Shown here: positions 47,382 through 61,084 of the stretch, one piece after another | Position numbering within the stretch: the first letter of the stretch is position 1 | Layout: each line of letters opens with the position of its first letter | Source: Kwoniella bestiolae CBS 10118 | Taxonomy: Eukaryota; Basidiomycota; Tremellomycetes; Tremellales; Cryptococcaceae | Assembly: GCF_000512585.2 (NCBI RefSeq) | Contig: NC_089246.1 | Coordinates: 310,001 to 374,000 of the forward strand | Direction of reading: 5' to 3' | DNA length: 64,000 bases | Translations under genes and position numbers: made by a program | The notes under the pieces: model-generated | Databases searched by the model: none | What the model was told of the DNA's origin: nothing | Seen by the model: the letters and a program-made list of their open reading frames with translations, nothing else

Positions 47382-49046
47382 CTATTGAAGTACATTTTCG
47401 ATCTTCGTCTTACCCCACTCATTTCCACTTGAACTTTGTGTCTGTGTATTCCCATTGACCTGAGTCTGATTCGTCGGACCGTTACCATTATCGCCATTAG
47501 GTGTGGAACCACTTTGGTTCATCACCAAGCCCAATCCAGAGGTATCATTGTTGGGAGTGACAGCAGGTGGGTAATCGATGGTGGGTAAACCCAATTTCGA
47601 TCTGAGATTGTTGATCTCCCTTTGTTGGGAATCACTACGCATCTTGAGGGCCGAGATCTCGTCGTCTTTCGTTCGGAGGGCATGCTCGAGGTTTTGGACG
47701 TAATCTGCTCGCATGAATAAACGATCAGCATTAACCTCTACGCTGAGCCAGTATCATCGATCTGCCTGAGCATAGGACGTTCAAGACGTATGACACAGGA
47801 AGAGAGGATCCACCGACTCACCTTTTCGTTTGGCCCTGAATCTCCTCGCTCCAATCCTATTTCTCACCTGTTTCTTATCTCTAGGATTCAGAGCCTTGTA
47901 CTCCGCCTGAGGCATACCCCAAGGTTGATCATCCATCAACTCCCTAGTTTCCGCCTCTGTAGAAGTAGGCATAAAGTTATTATCGATCTCATCCCAGCTT
48001 TCCGTTGAGTGACTAGCACTTGTACTTCTCCTCTTGTGTGTGCTTCCTCTAGTAGGCAGATTGGCAGGGGTTCGTTGGATACTGGGGAAGGAGGATGAAG
48101 AAGTCGATGCGGATGATGGGTTCATCCCGTGAAGTAAATGATGGGTAGGTGAGGTGGGCGAGAGATGATGATGGTTGAGCGAATGAGTTCCAGGCGATGA
48201 AGATGAATAGACGGGTATTCTGGGTGATTCGCTATACGAGTGCACGGGTGGGATCCTACCCTGTCCACCGGGTCCTTGTCCGGGACTGAAGGAGTCGGTC
48301 AGTCCAATGGGCGAAGTCAGGGGATAGTGGAATCCACCTGAAGAAGGGTTCGATACCGAGTATCCCATGTTGTGCATATTCGCAGGTGTAGATTGACTTC
48401 CACTGGTATTGCCATTCACGCTGGCGGAAGATGAGCCAGTCGGGTAATTGCCATAGATCGTTTGAGGCAAGGGGGGCAAGTTGACATTCCCACCATTTGC
48501 CGAGTTGTGGGCTGGATGAGGGATGGGTACGGGAGGAGGTAAGAACGTAGGGTTGTGTGGGAGAGTGGCGGCTCTGCGGTGGATGGACTCATCGTAAGAG
48601 TGCATGGATGGTTGCGTCAAGGTGGATTGCCTGTCGAATGATGATCGCAGAGCTTCAGGTTGATAATAGCTGTAAAATCCTCCCTGCGAGGGCTGATCCA
48701 TACACGATCAGTTACCACGAATCAAGCTTGATGAACCATACAGACTACTCACCCAGTTGGGCTCCATCGCGAAAGGGGTGATGGGGTTCTGTAGAGAAGT
48801 CAGGTTGGGCAACGAAGCTGTGGTTGGTAGAACACCGCCGTCGATGGTTCGAGGTGGTGCTGAGCGAAGAGAGATGGTCGGACTGTTTGATGTCGTCGAC
48901 CCGGATCCTGTCCCGGTTGGATCTGCGAGTATCTCTGGTGGTGAACCTGTACCGGTACCGTTTTCAGTCAAGCTGGAGTCGATGTCGAATGGTATAGGTA
49001 TAGTGGTGTCGTCGTTCTGTTGATCCATTGTGAAAGTAGTTACCAT
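47382..49046 (-). CDS. bZIP transcription factor
   Basis: Exons (3' to 5') 47382-47704, 47822-48692, 48753-49046; 495 aa. A Met at 49028 (MDQQNDDTT) is an alternative start six residues downstream. The first 350 residues are low-complexity, rich in Ser, Pro, Gly, Asn and His, a usual activation-region composition. The bZIP lies at about residues 365-425: basic part DKKQVRNRIGARRFRAKRK with the N-x3-A-x2-F-R signature, directly followed by DYVQNLEHALRTKDDEISAL and a leucine zipper reaching LRSKLGL. The basic region is split by an intron just after RAKRK. The C-terminus is Gln/Asn/Ser-rich. Phe in the signature (rather than Ser or Cys) recalls Yap-like or basidiomycete-specific bZIPs; no named orthologue assigned. 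Nearly 9 kb upstream holds no other supported gene. Confidence 0.85.
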
Positions 49047-52000
49047 ATTGACGAGTGGATCGTAAAGCGAGCGTCGAATCGATGAGAGGTATAGGTAGTT
49101 GTAGTTGTAAAAGAAAGATTGGAATGAGGTGAGATATATATGTGGTAATGTGATGGGTGATGATGAAGTCGATTTGCAAGGAATGGAATTCGTATGGTAC
49201 GTGGGAGAAGTAAGATATGGAAAAGAAAGAAAAAAGGTTGTCAGATTCGTCAGCGAATGACCTATACAAGGTTGTAGTAATCCAGACGTCGCACGAAGGG
49301 ATTAAGGTTGTAACACAGCAAAAAGAAAAAGAGTGGGAAGCAAATTCCTCTCGATCATTCCAAGTCAAAGAGCCAAATAGCACTCGGATTTAGAGAGGGA
49401 AATGTAAATTTAATGAATCGATAGAGATTGGAAGAAGAAGGCAGGAGAAAGAAGAAGAAGAGGGAGAAAAGATTAGATCACTGTAAGAGCAACACGCCAA
49501 AGGAACCAAAAGTCAACAAGCAACAAGAACAAGAACAGATCAATCTCACAACTGCGGAAGTCGCCTCCAAATATCAAAACCACCTATGAGAGGAGGTCCG
49601 TGCGTATTCGATATACTTGTATATATGTATACTGTAGCGTAGTCAAGTAAAAACCAGCCGACGATAAGGAATTGAAAGAGAAGATAAACAAAGAAGCAGA
49701 AAGAGAACAAAGATTCAAGATGTCGTAGGATGGATGACCCCTCTTTTTATAATTTGAAGAAACCAAACCAACGAACGTTTGGTCATTTGTACCAAAGCCG
49801 CAAAAGAAAAAGTCCGGAGAGGGTCAAGTGAAGTGAAGTGATCGAGATCAGAGACATTGGGAAAGCGGGAAAGAAGAAAGTAAATCTAGAATATCTGGTT
49901 AAACCCAATCCAAACCAATTCAATTCAACGTACCGATGGAATGTTTCAGACGAGTGGTATGGAATATGAGATATGGTTATGAGCTAAGTTTGTGTGAGGT
50001 GATCAGATGAGATGTGAATGAATGAATGATAAGAATAACGTTGAAAAGTACAACCAGAAAGTAGAAGTAAAACCCTTAGAGTCGACCTGTGATGTACACG
50101 GCATGATCGGAGATCCGAAACACACGCACACAGACGCATACACACGGACACGGTAATGAGAAGAATGAGAATGAGAATGACAATGACAACAGTGATGATG
50201 GTGGTAGAATGAGTGAGGAGTCGAGTCGGGGCCTTTATTCGCCCTCATGTCCCTTTACTACTGTACTCTAAATTGTTGTCCCTGACTAGTAACTAATCAC
50301 AAAAACACGTGAATAGCTTAATTCACGCTAAACTAGATCCAAAACAAACCACCACCCCACCATAACAAAAAATGAACCATCACAACAATAACACAAGGTG
50401 GTAGGTGATGCGCTCCAACGAAACAAGAAGACAGCGGTGACTCACATAGCAGGAATAAGTCAACAGACACGCAGATCAAGTGTTGACGTCGACTACAGCG
50501 GACTACCAAGCAAGAGAGTGATCTAAGCCAAGGGGAAAGGAAACGCTAAGTTTGGGTTGGGCCAAGGGCATGCCAGAGAAAAAAGTGATGACTCACCTAC
50601 TGTAAGCACCGTCTTTGGTTTGGTCGTTCCTGTTTAGTGCTTGAATGATCTCTTCGGATCGTAATATTGTGCTAGTTGTAGTTCGGGGAATGATTGTGAT
50701 GCGGTAAAGATCCAGAGTTTCACACCGAGGGAAATGTAAGGTGAAGCAAGTTTCGGCTGATGAGTCAGGTTATATGACTGATCTGCCGAGAACAAGTAAG
50801 GTAAAAAAAAATCAGCATTTTCATGATCCTAGCCACATGGAACGATTCATGATACTCACCAGGCTATACTCCGCCGGACGAGAGCAGGTCAAATTAAACA
50901 ATTGGGTTTCGTAGGTTACTTGTGAATGAGAACGACCTTGTATCAAGGTTAACTTTGATAGCTTAGCAAGCCCGAATCGAATTCCGATGTCCGGTGTCCG
51001 ATAATCTAGAGTGGAGTCGAAGTCTTCCCGAGTGAAGTGATGTACGATACGGTCCAGAGATGTATAGCGATAGAGCAGACAATCCAAGACCTAAAACGAT
51101 ATTATATAGCTTCTGAAGTTTGTTGTTCGCGAACCCAGACCGGTGAAGGATAGCAGTGCGAGGTAATGACGATGTCTTCAATGTACCCACTGAATGACGA
51201 TGGAATTGATCAGCTCGGTTGTCTACACCGCAACATGATCCAACCCGGATATCCCCGTAACCACAACTCAAAAATATTTAGAGATATAGGTCTGGAACAC
51301 TCCATACCAAGTAAGGGCATCAAAGGTGAAAGTAAAATCTTCTCCCGAAGAAGCGTCAACAGACGGAAAATAAACGCCACTGGGGCGACAAACAGGCGGA
51401 GGGGCGATACGAACCAGCTGAGGCACAGCCAAGAATACGATTTGAACGTAGCTGTGGTAATGGGAAGAGGGCGATGATTAAAGTCTGTACTCGTTTGTTC
51501 TAATTACGAGATATCTTTCTGAAAGAATAAAAACAAGAACAAGAACAGCAAAGTCAGAGCTAAAGATAAGAAAAGAAAGAAAGAAAGCTATTTTACGGTA
51601 CCTGGGACATGCCCACCACGGGAAAGGGGGATGATAATTGATCAGATGGTTTACTCTGATCTGAAAGGCACCGGGCAAAAATACACTTTGTCAGAAAGAA
51701 GAAAAGAGAAGGAGACGGGCATCTAAATTCACAAACTACGTGGTATGTATTGTCTCCGATCAAGTCAAAAGACATGAGTCCACGCACCTGTGTTTGTGAT
51801 TGCGTCTTACCAATACCGGCGGCAGATGGCGTTGTTGATTTGCGTACGTGCAAGTTAGAGTAAGCGAGGTGAATCTGGTAAGTGTGTGTCTCTGTCAGTT
51901 TGATGTATGCACGGTACGATATGAAGGTATGCCATGGCCAAGAAGAAGAAGCAGAAAGAAGAAAGAGAAGAAATAAGAAAGGAATGGTGGGAAGAAGTGA

Positions 52001-53500
52001 CGTGATGGATATGACCGAGTTGGTCGGAAGAGGCTTTTCCAACTTTCCAACTTCCAGAGGTTCTCAACTCGGTTCTGACTATCTCGGAAAAACAGAGAAG
52101 ATGGAGCACGAACACATCAAGTCGATCAAGGGGAACAGCAGGAGGAGCAGGGAGGGTCAGTTTGTCTGGATGCACAAAGTGGGTCGGGAGAATTGGCGCA
52201 TTTCTCCGTATCAGATGAGAGGAGAGAGTGACCTGTGGGTATGGGGGAGTTCAAAACAGAGACACGTTCACACAGATAATTAAGGGACGATGTGGTATGA
52301 TCAGATTAGATCAATCAGGTGGGAGACGAGTAGAACGGGAAAAAGCGACAACAGAAGAAAAAAAAGGCACAAGGAACGGCGAGGCATAAATTGAAGCGAT
52401 TAAAATGAAAAAAGCAAAGCAAATCAAAGCGAGCGAAGTAGGCGGTAGGCGAGGAGAAAGGCCATGGGCCGAAGGGCAGATAACAGCTGACAGCTAATAG
52501 CTAGTAGCTTCACCCCGAGGAGGTATGGGTCTATCCAAGAAGTACGCAGGAAAAGCCGAATCCCACATGCACTAATAGTTTCCGTGTCCCACTTGGAAAA
52601 AAACAAAATCCCCTCTACATGGTACAAGCAGCAAGAAGAAAGAAACCGACATGCTCCGGTTCATATCGGTATATTCCTTCGATCGCCTGCGCACAGACGT
52701 TTTGGATGGATGGAAAGTTAAAGAATGCCAAGAGGTGCCCACCCGTCTCTCCGCGGGGCGATCACAAACCAAAAAGATAACACCGATAAAAGCGGGAAAT
52801 GGTAAAAGTGCCATCTGTGCCGTTAATAACCGGGTGTGAAATTGGATGCTTTTGTATGGAGTGGTGTAAATGAGGTGAATGGTCTGTGACCGAACAAACC
52901 AGAATTGTCTAGAAGAGAAAAGAGCAGAAGAGGATTGTACGACGAAGCGGGCTGGGTTGTTTGAAGGAGCTTCGCAAATGGATGACAAGTATCGAAGCAA
53001 GAGAGAAAGAGGAACCCAGGAGGGGGAGAGAGCAGACGTGAAAGCAGTGCAGCAGGCGGGAGGTACTCACCAGGTTGCAGCTTGCTTGAAATGGTGTATT
53101 GGACGAGGTCGTGTGCGAATGGCAGACGGCGACGTGTGCGCGAATGGGAATCGTCGTATGTGGTGACGAGTCGAGTGTGTGCTGCGGCGGAGTAATGTAC
53201 GATTCCAAGGAGCTTTTAGCGTTGAAGGTCGCACACGATCGGGGTGAGGAGAATGAAAGAAGGAGGGAAGAGCGCGATATCGAGGTAACAAAGAAATGTG
53301 ATGTTGATAGGTATAAGTAATATATGTCTAAATTCAAAGAGGAATAAATGAAGACAAGTGCGACAACTATTCTTTATTCTTGTTGGGATCTGAGGAAGCA
53401 GGCTTGGAAGATATATAGTGTCGATCCCAGATGTATGTGATGTATAACGCCATGTATCTGTGAGTTGAGTCGGTACGGTACCCATTCCTCTGGTCTGGCA
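49047..53500 (-). other. Long gene-poor upstream region with minus-strand splice donors
   Basis: No protein gene is supported. On the minus strand, GTGAGT donors lie at 50440-50445, 50591-50596, 50854-50859 and 53065-53070, each in good consensus context. Purine/pyrimidine-skewed tracts are common (minus strand CT-rich), and several short minus-strand open frames start with ATG. The best reading is a very long, spliced 5' leader of the bZIP gene with upstream ORFs, or a separate noncoding transcript. The long open frames at 51593-52042 and 52909-53337 have low-complexity Ser/Leu/His translations and look like chance. Confidence 0.4.
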
Positions 53501-56500
53501 CAATCGAAAGGAACTAAACTAGACTGATCTCATAGCTTGCAAGTATGGCATGTCATGGCATGGAGTCAAATGTTCTCAATTAAGGTACACAATGCCAAAT
53601 GTATCGTTTTATCCATGGGAGAGAATGAGTCATCGTACAAAGTTACGGTAACATCAATGTTTGTTCGAGGTATTCTCAGCTGTACCGACGGTGCTGCTAT
53701 TGTTCCTGAGAGAAAGACGACTTACCATTGCCTAGATATTGTTTTTCCCTAAGATCCTCTCGTACAATCCCAACACCCACTTTCAGTTATTCGGTCGAGG
53801 AGATTTATGACAATACTCGCACAATTTGTAACTTGTCCCTGGGCTTCCCTCTTTCTCAGCTGATTGGCGATTCCATAATGAAACAACGGTCCCTTGACCC
53901 CTTAACGCACGGCGTGAAGATCCAACGTAATTTCATGGCCCACGCTCACGCCCACGCCGAGCAAGATATAACGTAAAGCCAGGAGATGGCTCCCATGTCA
54001 AAAAGTGGAGGAAGGCGAAAGGGGAGCCGCACGCCGGAAAAGAGATCTCAGTCTAGATTTGCTTTTCTTCTCGGACGCAAATTTCAGTACGCTACTTCTT
54101 CCCTTCTGACCTGCATGTGCACAATACTGTATCTCACATAAACTAGTAGAAGGGACGTGGTGAGAAATGCTGTATTTGTAGGGACTGTTTCCACACCAAC
54201 TTTAGCCGAGTCATCGCTGTTTCTCTCTTTTCCTGATGATCGCGAGGCTGAGGCTGATCCATTCCTTTCCAATGGTATAACCTCTGATTGGTTGGTCCGA
54301 AGGATAGAATACAAAGCATTGATTGCCTCCAAGTTGAGGTGGATACCGAATGGCCGATCATTTTATCTCTCTCTACACCCACTGCCGCTTTCGCGGATCT
54401 GGAACCATTGCGCAAACAGTCCCGTCATCACTGGCCAGTCACAAGTGCAGATCTCCTTCGTGTGAATCTTCCAGCTGTCAACGAGCGTAAAATGCACGCC
54501 ATGAAGGCTTTCGACCACATCGACTCCGAAACGCCGGTTCAGTCAGGAATACAAAGCGATTCCAGAACGGCAAATCGACAAAAGGTAGTCTAACCTAACT
54601 GGTCCGCTCCGAGCGTTCCTCCCTCTGTGCCGATAAATGGAAGAAAGAAGAGCTAGTACATGCTGGCATCCAGAGGTTGAGTTGACTTCTGCATGCCGAG
54701 CTTGGTTCGGTGCTCCGAAAGTGTTTTTGAACGGTTGTGGGCGGTTTGACAATGCTCCGACCTCTACATCTGACCATTGGACGGATTTCAGTTTTCGATT
54801 ACCGTAAACATGACATAACATCACATGATTTCTCAGACCAAAGAGAAGAAGCGTTAAACAGATCTAAGGGATATCGGGCCTTCTATAGATGGATCTGTTT
54901 GTGCGGCAACAAACCCCAGAGGGTGGCATAGGGAAACGTAAGGGCTAGACCCTGTTCCCATACGAGTGGAATGGTTTTTACTGCAAGTTACTGTATTTAG
55001 ATCACGTTTGACAGTGTCAGGTGTGCTGGATATTTGGGCATGTTGGCGTGACGTACATGTACGAACCACCTCGTGATGATCAGGATACTTGCTTCATGGG
55101 TGATATGTACCTGAATATCACGAGAATAAAGACAATGCCTCCCAGAGGGTTGTTGGACATTTCGTTCGATGCGAAATGAACACTGCAAGTCTTACATCTA
55201 TCAATGAGAAGATGGGCGACACACCTTAAATACAATAGGAACTTTACTAGCCGTTGACGCCAAAAAGATTCTCCATGTTCCAAGTGATGAGATGGGACTG
55301 CACTCGCATTCAACTGGGAATGGGAATAGGAACTGACCAACGACCCATCTATAATCCGCCCATAACCGTTCGATCATGACTCACATCATTAGATCGGTTC
55401 CTCAATGACGTGAACGTTGAATTTACCTCTTACAGTAATTCACAGACGTTTCGTCTTGTCTTTGATGTCTCATGACCGGTCGGTGGGTAGTGTATCTCGT
55501 TATGAGTTAATCTCCCGAGAACGAAAAAGAAAAAGTCTGGATCAAGCCAGATCCGTTCTGATCGGACGCACAGTCCGAGCAAGTTCTCATGACGTCTTGC
55601 AAGGCTCAAGGAATGGATCTACACCTTCGAAGCGCACTGACCTTGCGGGCCGGAAAATGCCTCGTTGGTTGTTGGTGTTACCAGTCTTTTGCAATTCACG
55701 GCAGTGTGGCGTCTGTACGGTATATTTATGGCTATTCGGTTCATCCCATCCAAGTTGGTGGTGGTGGTGATCACATTGTCATTGTGTGATACGGTACAGG
55801 TATGTCTTGCTTCATGGCATGATCGTCATGGCTTGCCGAGTCAGCGGCAGGAGGATCTCGATGCTTGTTGACTTTGAGTAAGGTGCGCGGTTTGGCGCAT
55901 GAAGATGAACAAGATGAGATGGCAGGTAAGACATCTTCAGCTGTGTATGGAACAGTGTACTGAACGGGCTCCAGGGCGACAGTCGAGCGAGTACCAGAGA
56001 TTCCGACGTGCCGGGCAATATGGATTGCAGCAACTCTACCTCCCATCAAAGCGATCTCACTACCAGAAACATACATTAACTTATCGGGATTCTAGCTTCC
56101 CAATCTGACGGCCATACGATAACATATCGTATACCAGTGAATACGAGACTACAGGAAAGGAGAATTCGGTCAATTTCCAACCTCGGGGTGAGTCGGGGTA
56201 AGTCCAACCAAGCAAGATCCACTTGACTCGAGAGCCGTGTCATTATATTCAAGCACAGAGCACAGATATCCCAAAAATGCCCCAAACATATTATGCCAAG
56301 ACCAAACCATCCGATTTTCTCGCCACGATGATAGCGTATTCGGAGTGGTTCATTCCGAGAGAGAGGTCCTGCCGTAATTTTCAAAAAGCTATTCAAGTTA
56401 GTGGGTGAATAAAGTTTGCGAGGCTGCTATGGTACTTCTGTACACCGCACACACACCGCTAGCGTAGGGCCGTTGCGCCGGCCCCCGGACGAGAAAGATG

Positions 56501-57866
56501 AGGTGCGACCTCGCTGGGCTTGAAAGTGAGGCCGTTCAGCTCTGGGACGTATGGGTTATGTGGCATTTGCATTCGCGCTATGATGCTTTAGAGTGTATAC
56601 AGTATACAATACCCAATAAATGTACTATGGGCCAATTGCGTAGTGCGTCGAGTGGTACTGGTTTGCATCCGTTGGAAAGGGAGCACCGGGAATCCACAAA
56701 TTGGAAGGCTGGGTAGAGATCAAGTCGTCTCTCCGAGATGAGAAGATATCTACACCTTCCCATCATACGATGCTATCACATAACGAGATTATCACTGGGA
56801 TGTCGAGGTTCAAGGGAGGATGTACCACAATGTCCGACCCAACTTGACATTTGAATACTAGAGTGCCATGCCTCACATTGCCAGAAACACCTCAAGAATA
56901 CTATATTACATGCCCATCCCACTGAGCCCTCGTTGTGTGAATGGGCACAGCGTTGTGACGCTGCTCTTGACCATCTTTTCGACCTGCTGTAGATCAATTC
57001 TCTTCACGAAAGGCAAAGATGTAGGGATGGATCAAAACGATTTGAATCAGGTATCACCATCAGACATGGACATACTCGTGAGAACGTGAGCATTTCAGTG
57101 GAAACCATGGTAAATATGGACATTCTAGTGGTAAGCTCTCCCATAACTACTCTACATTGAAGCGTTTCTTGCCTACTATGACACCCCAATGACTGATTCG
57201 CGATGCATCAGACCTGTCTCTGGGACGATACAGTACCGTGTCGTGTCGTGCTGGATGAGGAATATGCCTGTATCTGTACAGCAGAACGGATAGCAGTGAG
57301 ATGCGTGATCCTTTTCCTCCCTTCCCGGTCTGTTTTGACGATGGTCTAGATGATGACATGCATCATGCGACTGTCCGACGCTGTAGACCTTTTTTCCATA
57401 TAATTGATACACCTGAAGACAGGGACTGGAGTGATATATGATCAAGGTCGACGAGGTGAGTTATACGCTGTACTCTACCACAAACACCTGCAACCCATTT
57501 GCTTGATCTGACGCTCGGCTCTGGGTGAAACCCCAGCGCTGGTACACGAATCAATCACGCCGTCTCCTTTGTACTACCTCGTTAGACCGTCATCGTTCAT
57601 ATCTATCTCTCAACCCCAACCCCTTCCGGGCGGTGGAATACATGATGTCTCGTCGTTGAACCGCCCAACGAGAATCATCTCCACTTTGACCTAGTTTGCT
57701 CCGCGTCCAGTAGTGAACGATGAATACATACAATACATGCTATGCTATCTTGTGGTACGATGTCGACCGCCGAAAAACATGAATATCCACATCGACCTGA
57801 AACGATCACTACAACCTATCTAAACGCCTTTTAAAAGATCCCCCATCCATCTACAGTAGCCTACAG
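53501..57866. other. 4.4-kb region without recognisable gene
   Basis: Many short open frames on both strands, none with splice support. One plus-strand frame at 54288-54593 has a more protein-like second half (ADLEPLRKQSRHHWPVTSAD and onward to a stop) and could be a decayed exon. The sequence lacks the pyrimidine-rich leader and dense intron signals of the neighbouring genes. No transposon ends, long repeats or RNA genes were seen. Confidence 0.4.
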
Positions 57867-60800
57867 TCAACCCCTTCCTCCTCTAGTATCACGATTATAG
57901 TCGACAATCAAGGTAAGATCAACCTCAAAATACCGGACCATATCCACCCAACTCCCTGACTGATAGTTCTGACACTGGGCAAACCAGTACTCAGCTTCAT
58001 TCGTAACATCAGAACATGCATTATGCAGATCCCCATCAAGCTTTACAGTTCTCACATGTGGTTCTAAGAGAGTCACGCCAAACAATCACTCACGTAGGAT
58101 GTCCCAATACACCTTCCCATCCCCTCAAGCTCCTAGATACAACCCTCGATAACCCATATCCACCAGCTCGTTCAACAACTACCAGCCCCTTCTGCTTCGT
58201 GGTATCTTCCGTGGCTTGACCTGAAGAAGAACTAGAGAATGTCGGAACATGACTTGTCACCGTACTCGTACTAATACTAGTACTAGTTACGACTGTCGTT
58301 GTCGTCGTACTAATCCCCACAGGGGCGGTATGTTCTCCAGATGGATATCCATATAATCTCAAATCCCTATATTCATCTCTTACAAATTCAACTTCATTCT
58401 TGATTCGCTGTAGCTGTTGTCCCATGGATAATAATAGCCACAACAAGAACAGATTCATGAGTGTTGAGAATGAAAGTAATGTCCCTCTTCTTGAGGTTGT
58501 TGTGGCGGGAGAAGGGATCGATAATCTGGGTGTAGTAGGGGATGAGAGTGGATGGACGTATAACGTAGGAGAAAGGGATTTGAGATTGGAGGAGACCGAT
58601 TTGAGATACGCTATGGCATATTATCATATTACATGATCAGTTCTGTTTCTCATGATGATGATACAGTGGAAGATATAGCTGAATATGATCATGGATAACT
58701 CACGTATCCATTCTTGCCCTATCAATTCCACCCTCATTTCCCCTTCCGAGTTAACGAATTCAGGCAGCCCAATCTCCCCCTTAGGTCCCAAGATCATCTC
58801 CCATTCCACCTCTACATTCCTCCCGGTAGACCTCCTATCCCTCTGGCCTATCCTGATCTGACTGACTCCACCAGCCTCGTACATCGCTCGCGGCGCATCC
58901 ACGCCATCTACTGTAGCACTAATCAACCTTATCTTATCTGCATGCCTGACGAGAAAACCAGCTTCATCTGATTTTGAGGAGAAAGGGAACGACATCAGAG
59001 CCGTTACGACTCCCCAAGGAGATCGTCGTACTTGGACTTTGACATCGCCTTTGATCGTCCCATCTGTCCTTTCTATGGGTTTACCATCCGATCCAATCCA
59101 GTTGAATGTCCCTCCTAGTGATATATCGACCAGCTCTGTATCTGAAGATTGCAGAGTAGCGGATCCATAAAGGGCAGATGGACATTCGACCTGACACTGA
59201 GTCGATTCCGAATGATCGATCTGGATAAATGGTATTTTCACAGGAAACGATGCCGAAACCAATAACATCTTATCCACCGGTACCAACGTCCCATGCACGG
59301 TGATAGTCCGATCACCTTCTTCTTTAAAGTATAGATTGAATGATCTCCCACATCGCGGTTCATCCCATTTACTCTGAGTAGACGAGGAGGTAGAGTTGAG
59401 GAGCATCTGTAGAGGTGATTTCTTTAGACTCTTCGGGGTGGGAAGCTTCTGCTGTTCGATAGATGATAGCTCGAACGAGAAATCTTCCATCTTATCACTA
59501 CCGTTCAACGAAGGAAAAGTCTGTCGCATAAGACTGGCAGAGGATGATGAAGTGCTTCTCACAGTCGGAGGGAAGAAGTTGGCATTTCCATCTGAAGATT
59601 CGATAGATGAGGTGGATGGGAGCCGGTTACGTCTAGCTTTGACGGTCGCGAAAGAGTCTTCGTATTCTTGCGTTTGATCTATTGTATTATCAGGATCGTT
59701 CGTTTGACCTCCCCAACCTCCATCCACACATCTCCAATTGCTCAGTCCTTCTTCCTGTATGGAGAATTCGGACCAACCCCAACCATCGGGAACATCAATT
59801 TCTAGCTGAGTGGGATCATCGTTGTTTGGTATTTGAGCCAGATAAGCGATGGAGATCGATGATCCATGTTTGTTAAATATAGGCGATATCTGCAATGAAG
59901 GGATATCGGATGATGGAGGAGAGTTGAATGACCATTCCAGCCGTAGTATATCGGTACTGCGGATAGCACATCATCAGTTTAACAGAGTCTCTCTTATCAG
60001 GCGATTTTGGAACATACCTTGGGAATCTACCCTCCAGCCAACTTCCGCCACCATCCTCATTATCAGTCTGCTCATCCTCACTGATCTCAGTATCCTCATC
60101 ACTTTCAGACGGGACATCATCCGGCCCCAAGATCTCCCCATCTTCCCAGCCTTCCTCTCCGACCGTAGCTTTTATCTTCCCCTTACCTTTGGTTCTGCGG
60201 TTTAGTGTGCGAGATCTCGGTTTCGATATGGGAGATGGGAAAGCATTGACCGGCAGAGGTAACATCTTGGGATCTGTGAGGATGTTGACTTCCTGGTTGA
60301 TCGAGGAGGTTGACGAAGAGGGAGTAGCAGGTGAGAGGATCTGGAAGCGGATCGTGTTGTCTAGACATTTCGGAATGGGCAATAATACCTGATCAACGAG
60401 ATGAGTTAGACACCATACGTATACCTGGGGGGAGGAACAGTGAGTACCTTTGATATACCTTCCTCCATTCCCTTTTCCAGGGAGATTTCAAAATCCATAC
60501 ATATCAACCATTCTTTCCTTCCGGCTGATTGTGAACTACCTGAACCAGAGGAAGAGGACCTATGGTTGATACTGCCTCTTCTTGAAGAAACAGGATCAAC
60601 GACGATGTAGACTTTCCCAGTCGTACTTGATATATCTATATAAGGTCTTCCTCCCAAGGTAGATGGTGGCGATGGAGGATACATCGATGGTTGAGGTAAG
60701 GTGAGGAGTCTCGATGCTTTGCGGAGTTGGGGTGTGCGAGTAGCGGGGAGGGGTAAAGGGAGAGGATATATTGTAGGTGTCGAGAGGAGTTTGGGTGGAG

Positions 60801-61084
60801 TAGCTGAAACCCATAGTTGTATACGTCAGTAAGAATATTGTGAGACTGTAACCGGAGGAATGTTCTCGACACTTACAGCTGAATAGAGCCCATCTTGCAC
60901 CCGGTCGTCCCTCTGCGTCCTTGGGCAGGGAGATCTGCACAAGATGATCAGTATGGAACCTTCGAGGGGAAGGAAGAACAAAGATGGAAATACTTGCCTT
61001 GAGACACATTAGACCCCGCACTACATCGTCTGACGCTGTTGCTTGTATCCCCAGTTTGGAGATGACCAAACCTGAGGGTGCCAT
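57867..61084 (-). CDS. Large orphan protein with C-terminal membrane anchor
   Basis: Exons (3' to 5') 57867-58063, 58113-58610, 58704-59956, 60018-60388, 60448-60803, 60877-60934, 60998-61084; about 939 aa. It starts MAPSGLVISKLGIQATASDD and has a Ser/Pro-rich part, an acidic stretch (SESDEDTEISEDEQ, about 290), and a long folded middle with beta-like segments (GRSFNLYFKEEGDRTITVHG, ELVDISLGGTFNWIG). Near residue 730 is a hydrophobic helix LMNLFLLWLLLSMG, then a coiled KNEVEFVRDEYRDL and a Thr/Ser-rich part. Exon 1 ends with a GC donor (60997). The last intron is uncertain: a GTGTAT donor at 58112 gives the tail ...EYWFAQCQNY...; a GTGAGT donor at 58093 with an acceptor at 58041 gives another frame ending at 57908. 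No family recognised. Confidence 0.6.

Noticed and set aside
51593..53340. Long minus-strand open frames at 51593-52042 and 52909-53337
   Set aside because: Low-complexity Ser/Leu/His translations from CT-rich sequence, interrupted by splice donors; better explained as leader or noncoding RNA.
58394..58627. 77-codon minus-strand frame starting MIICHSVSQIG
   Set aside because: A different frame of exon 6 of the membrane-anchored orphan; the true frame gives LYVHPLSSP...LMNLFLLWLLL and joins the upstream exon in phase.
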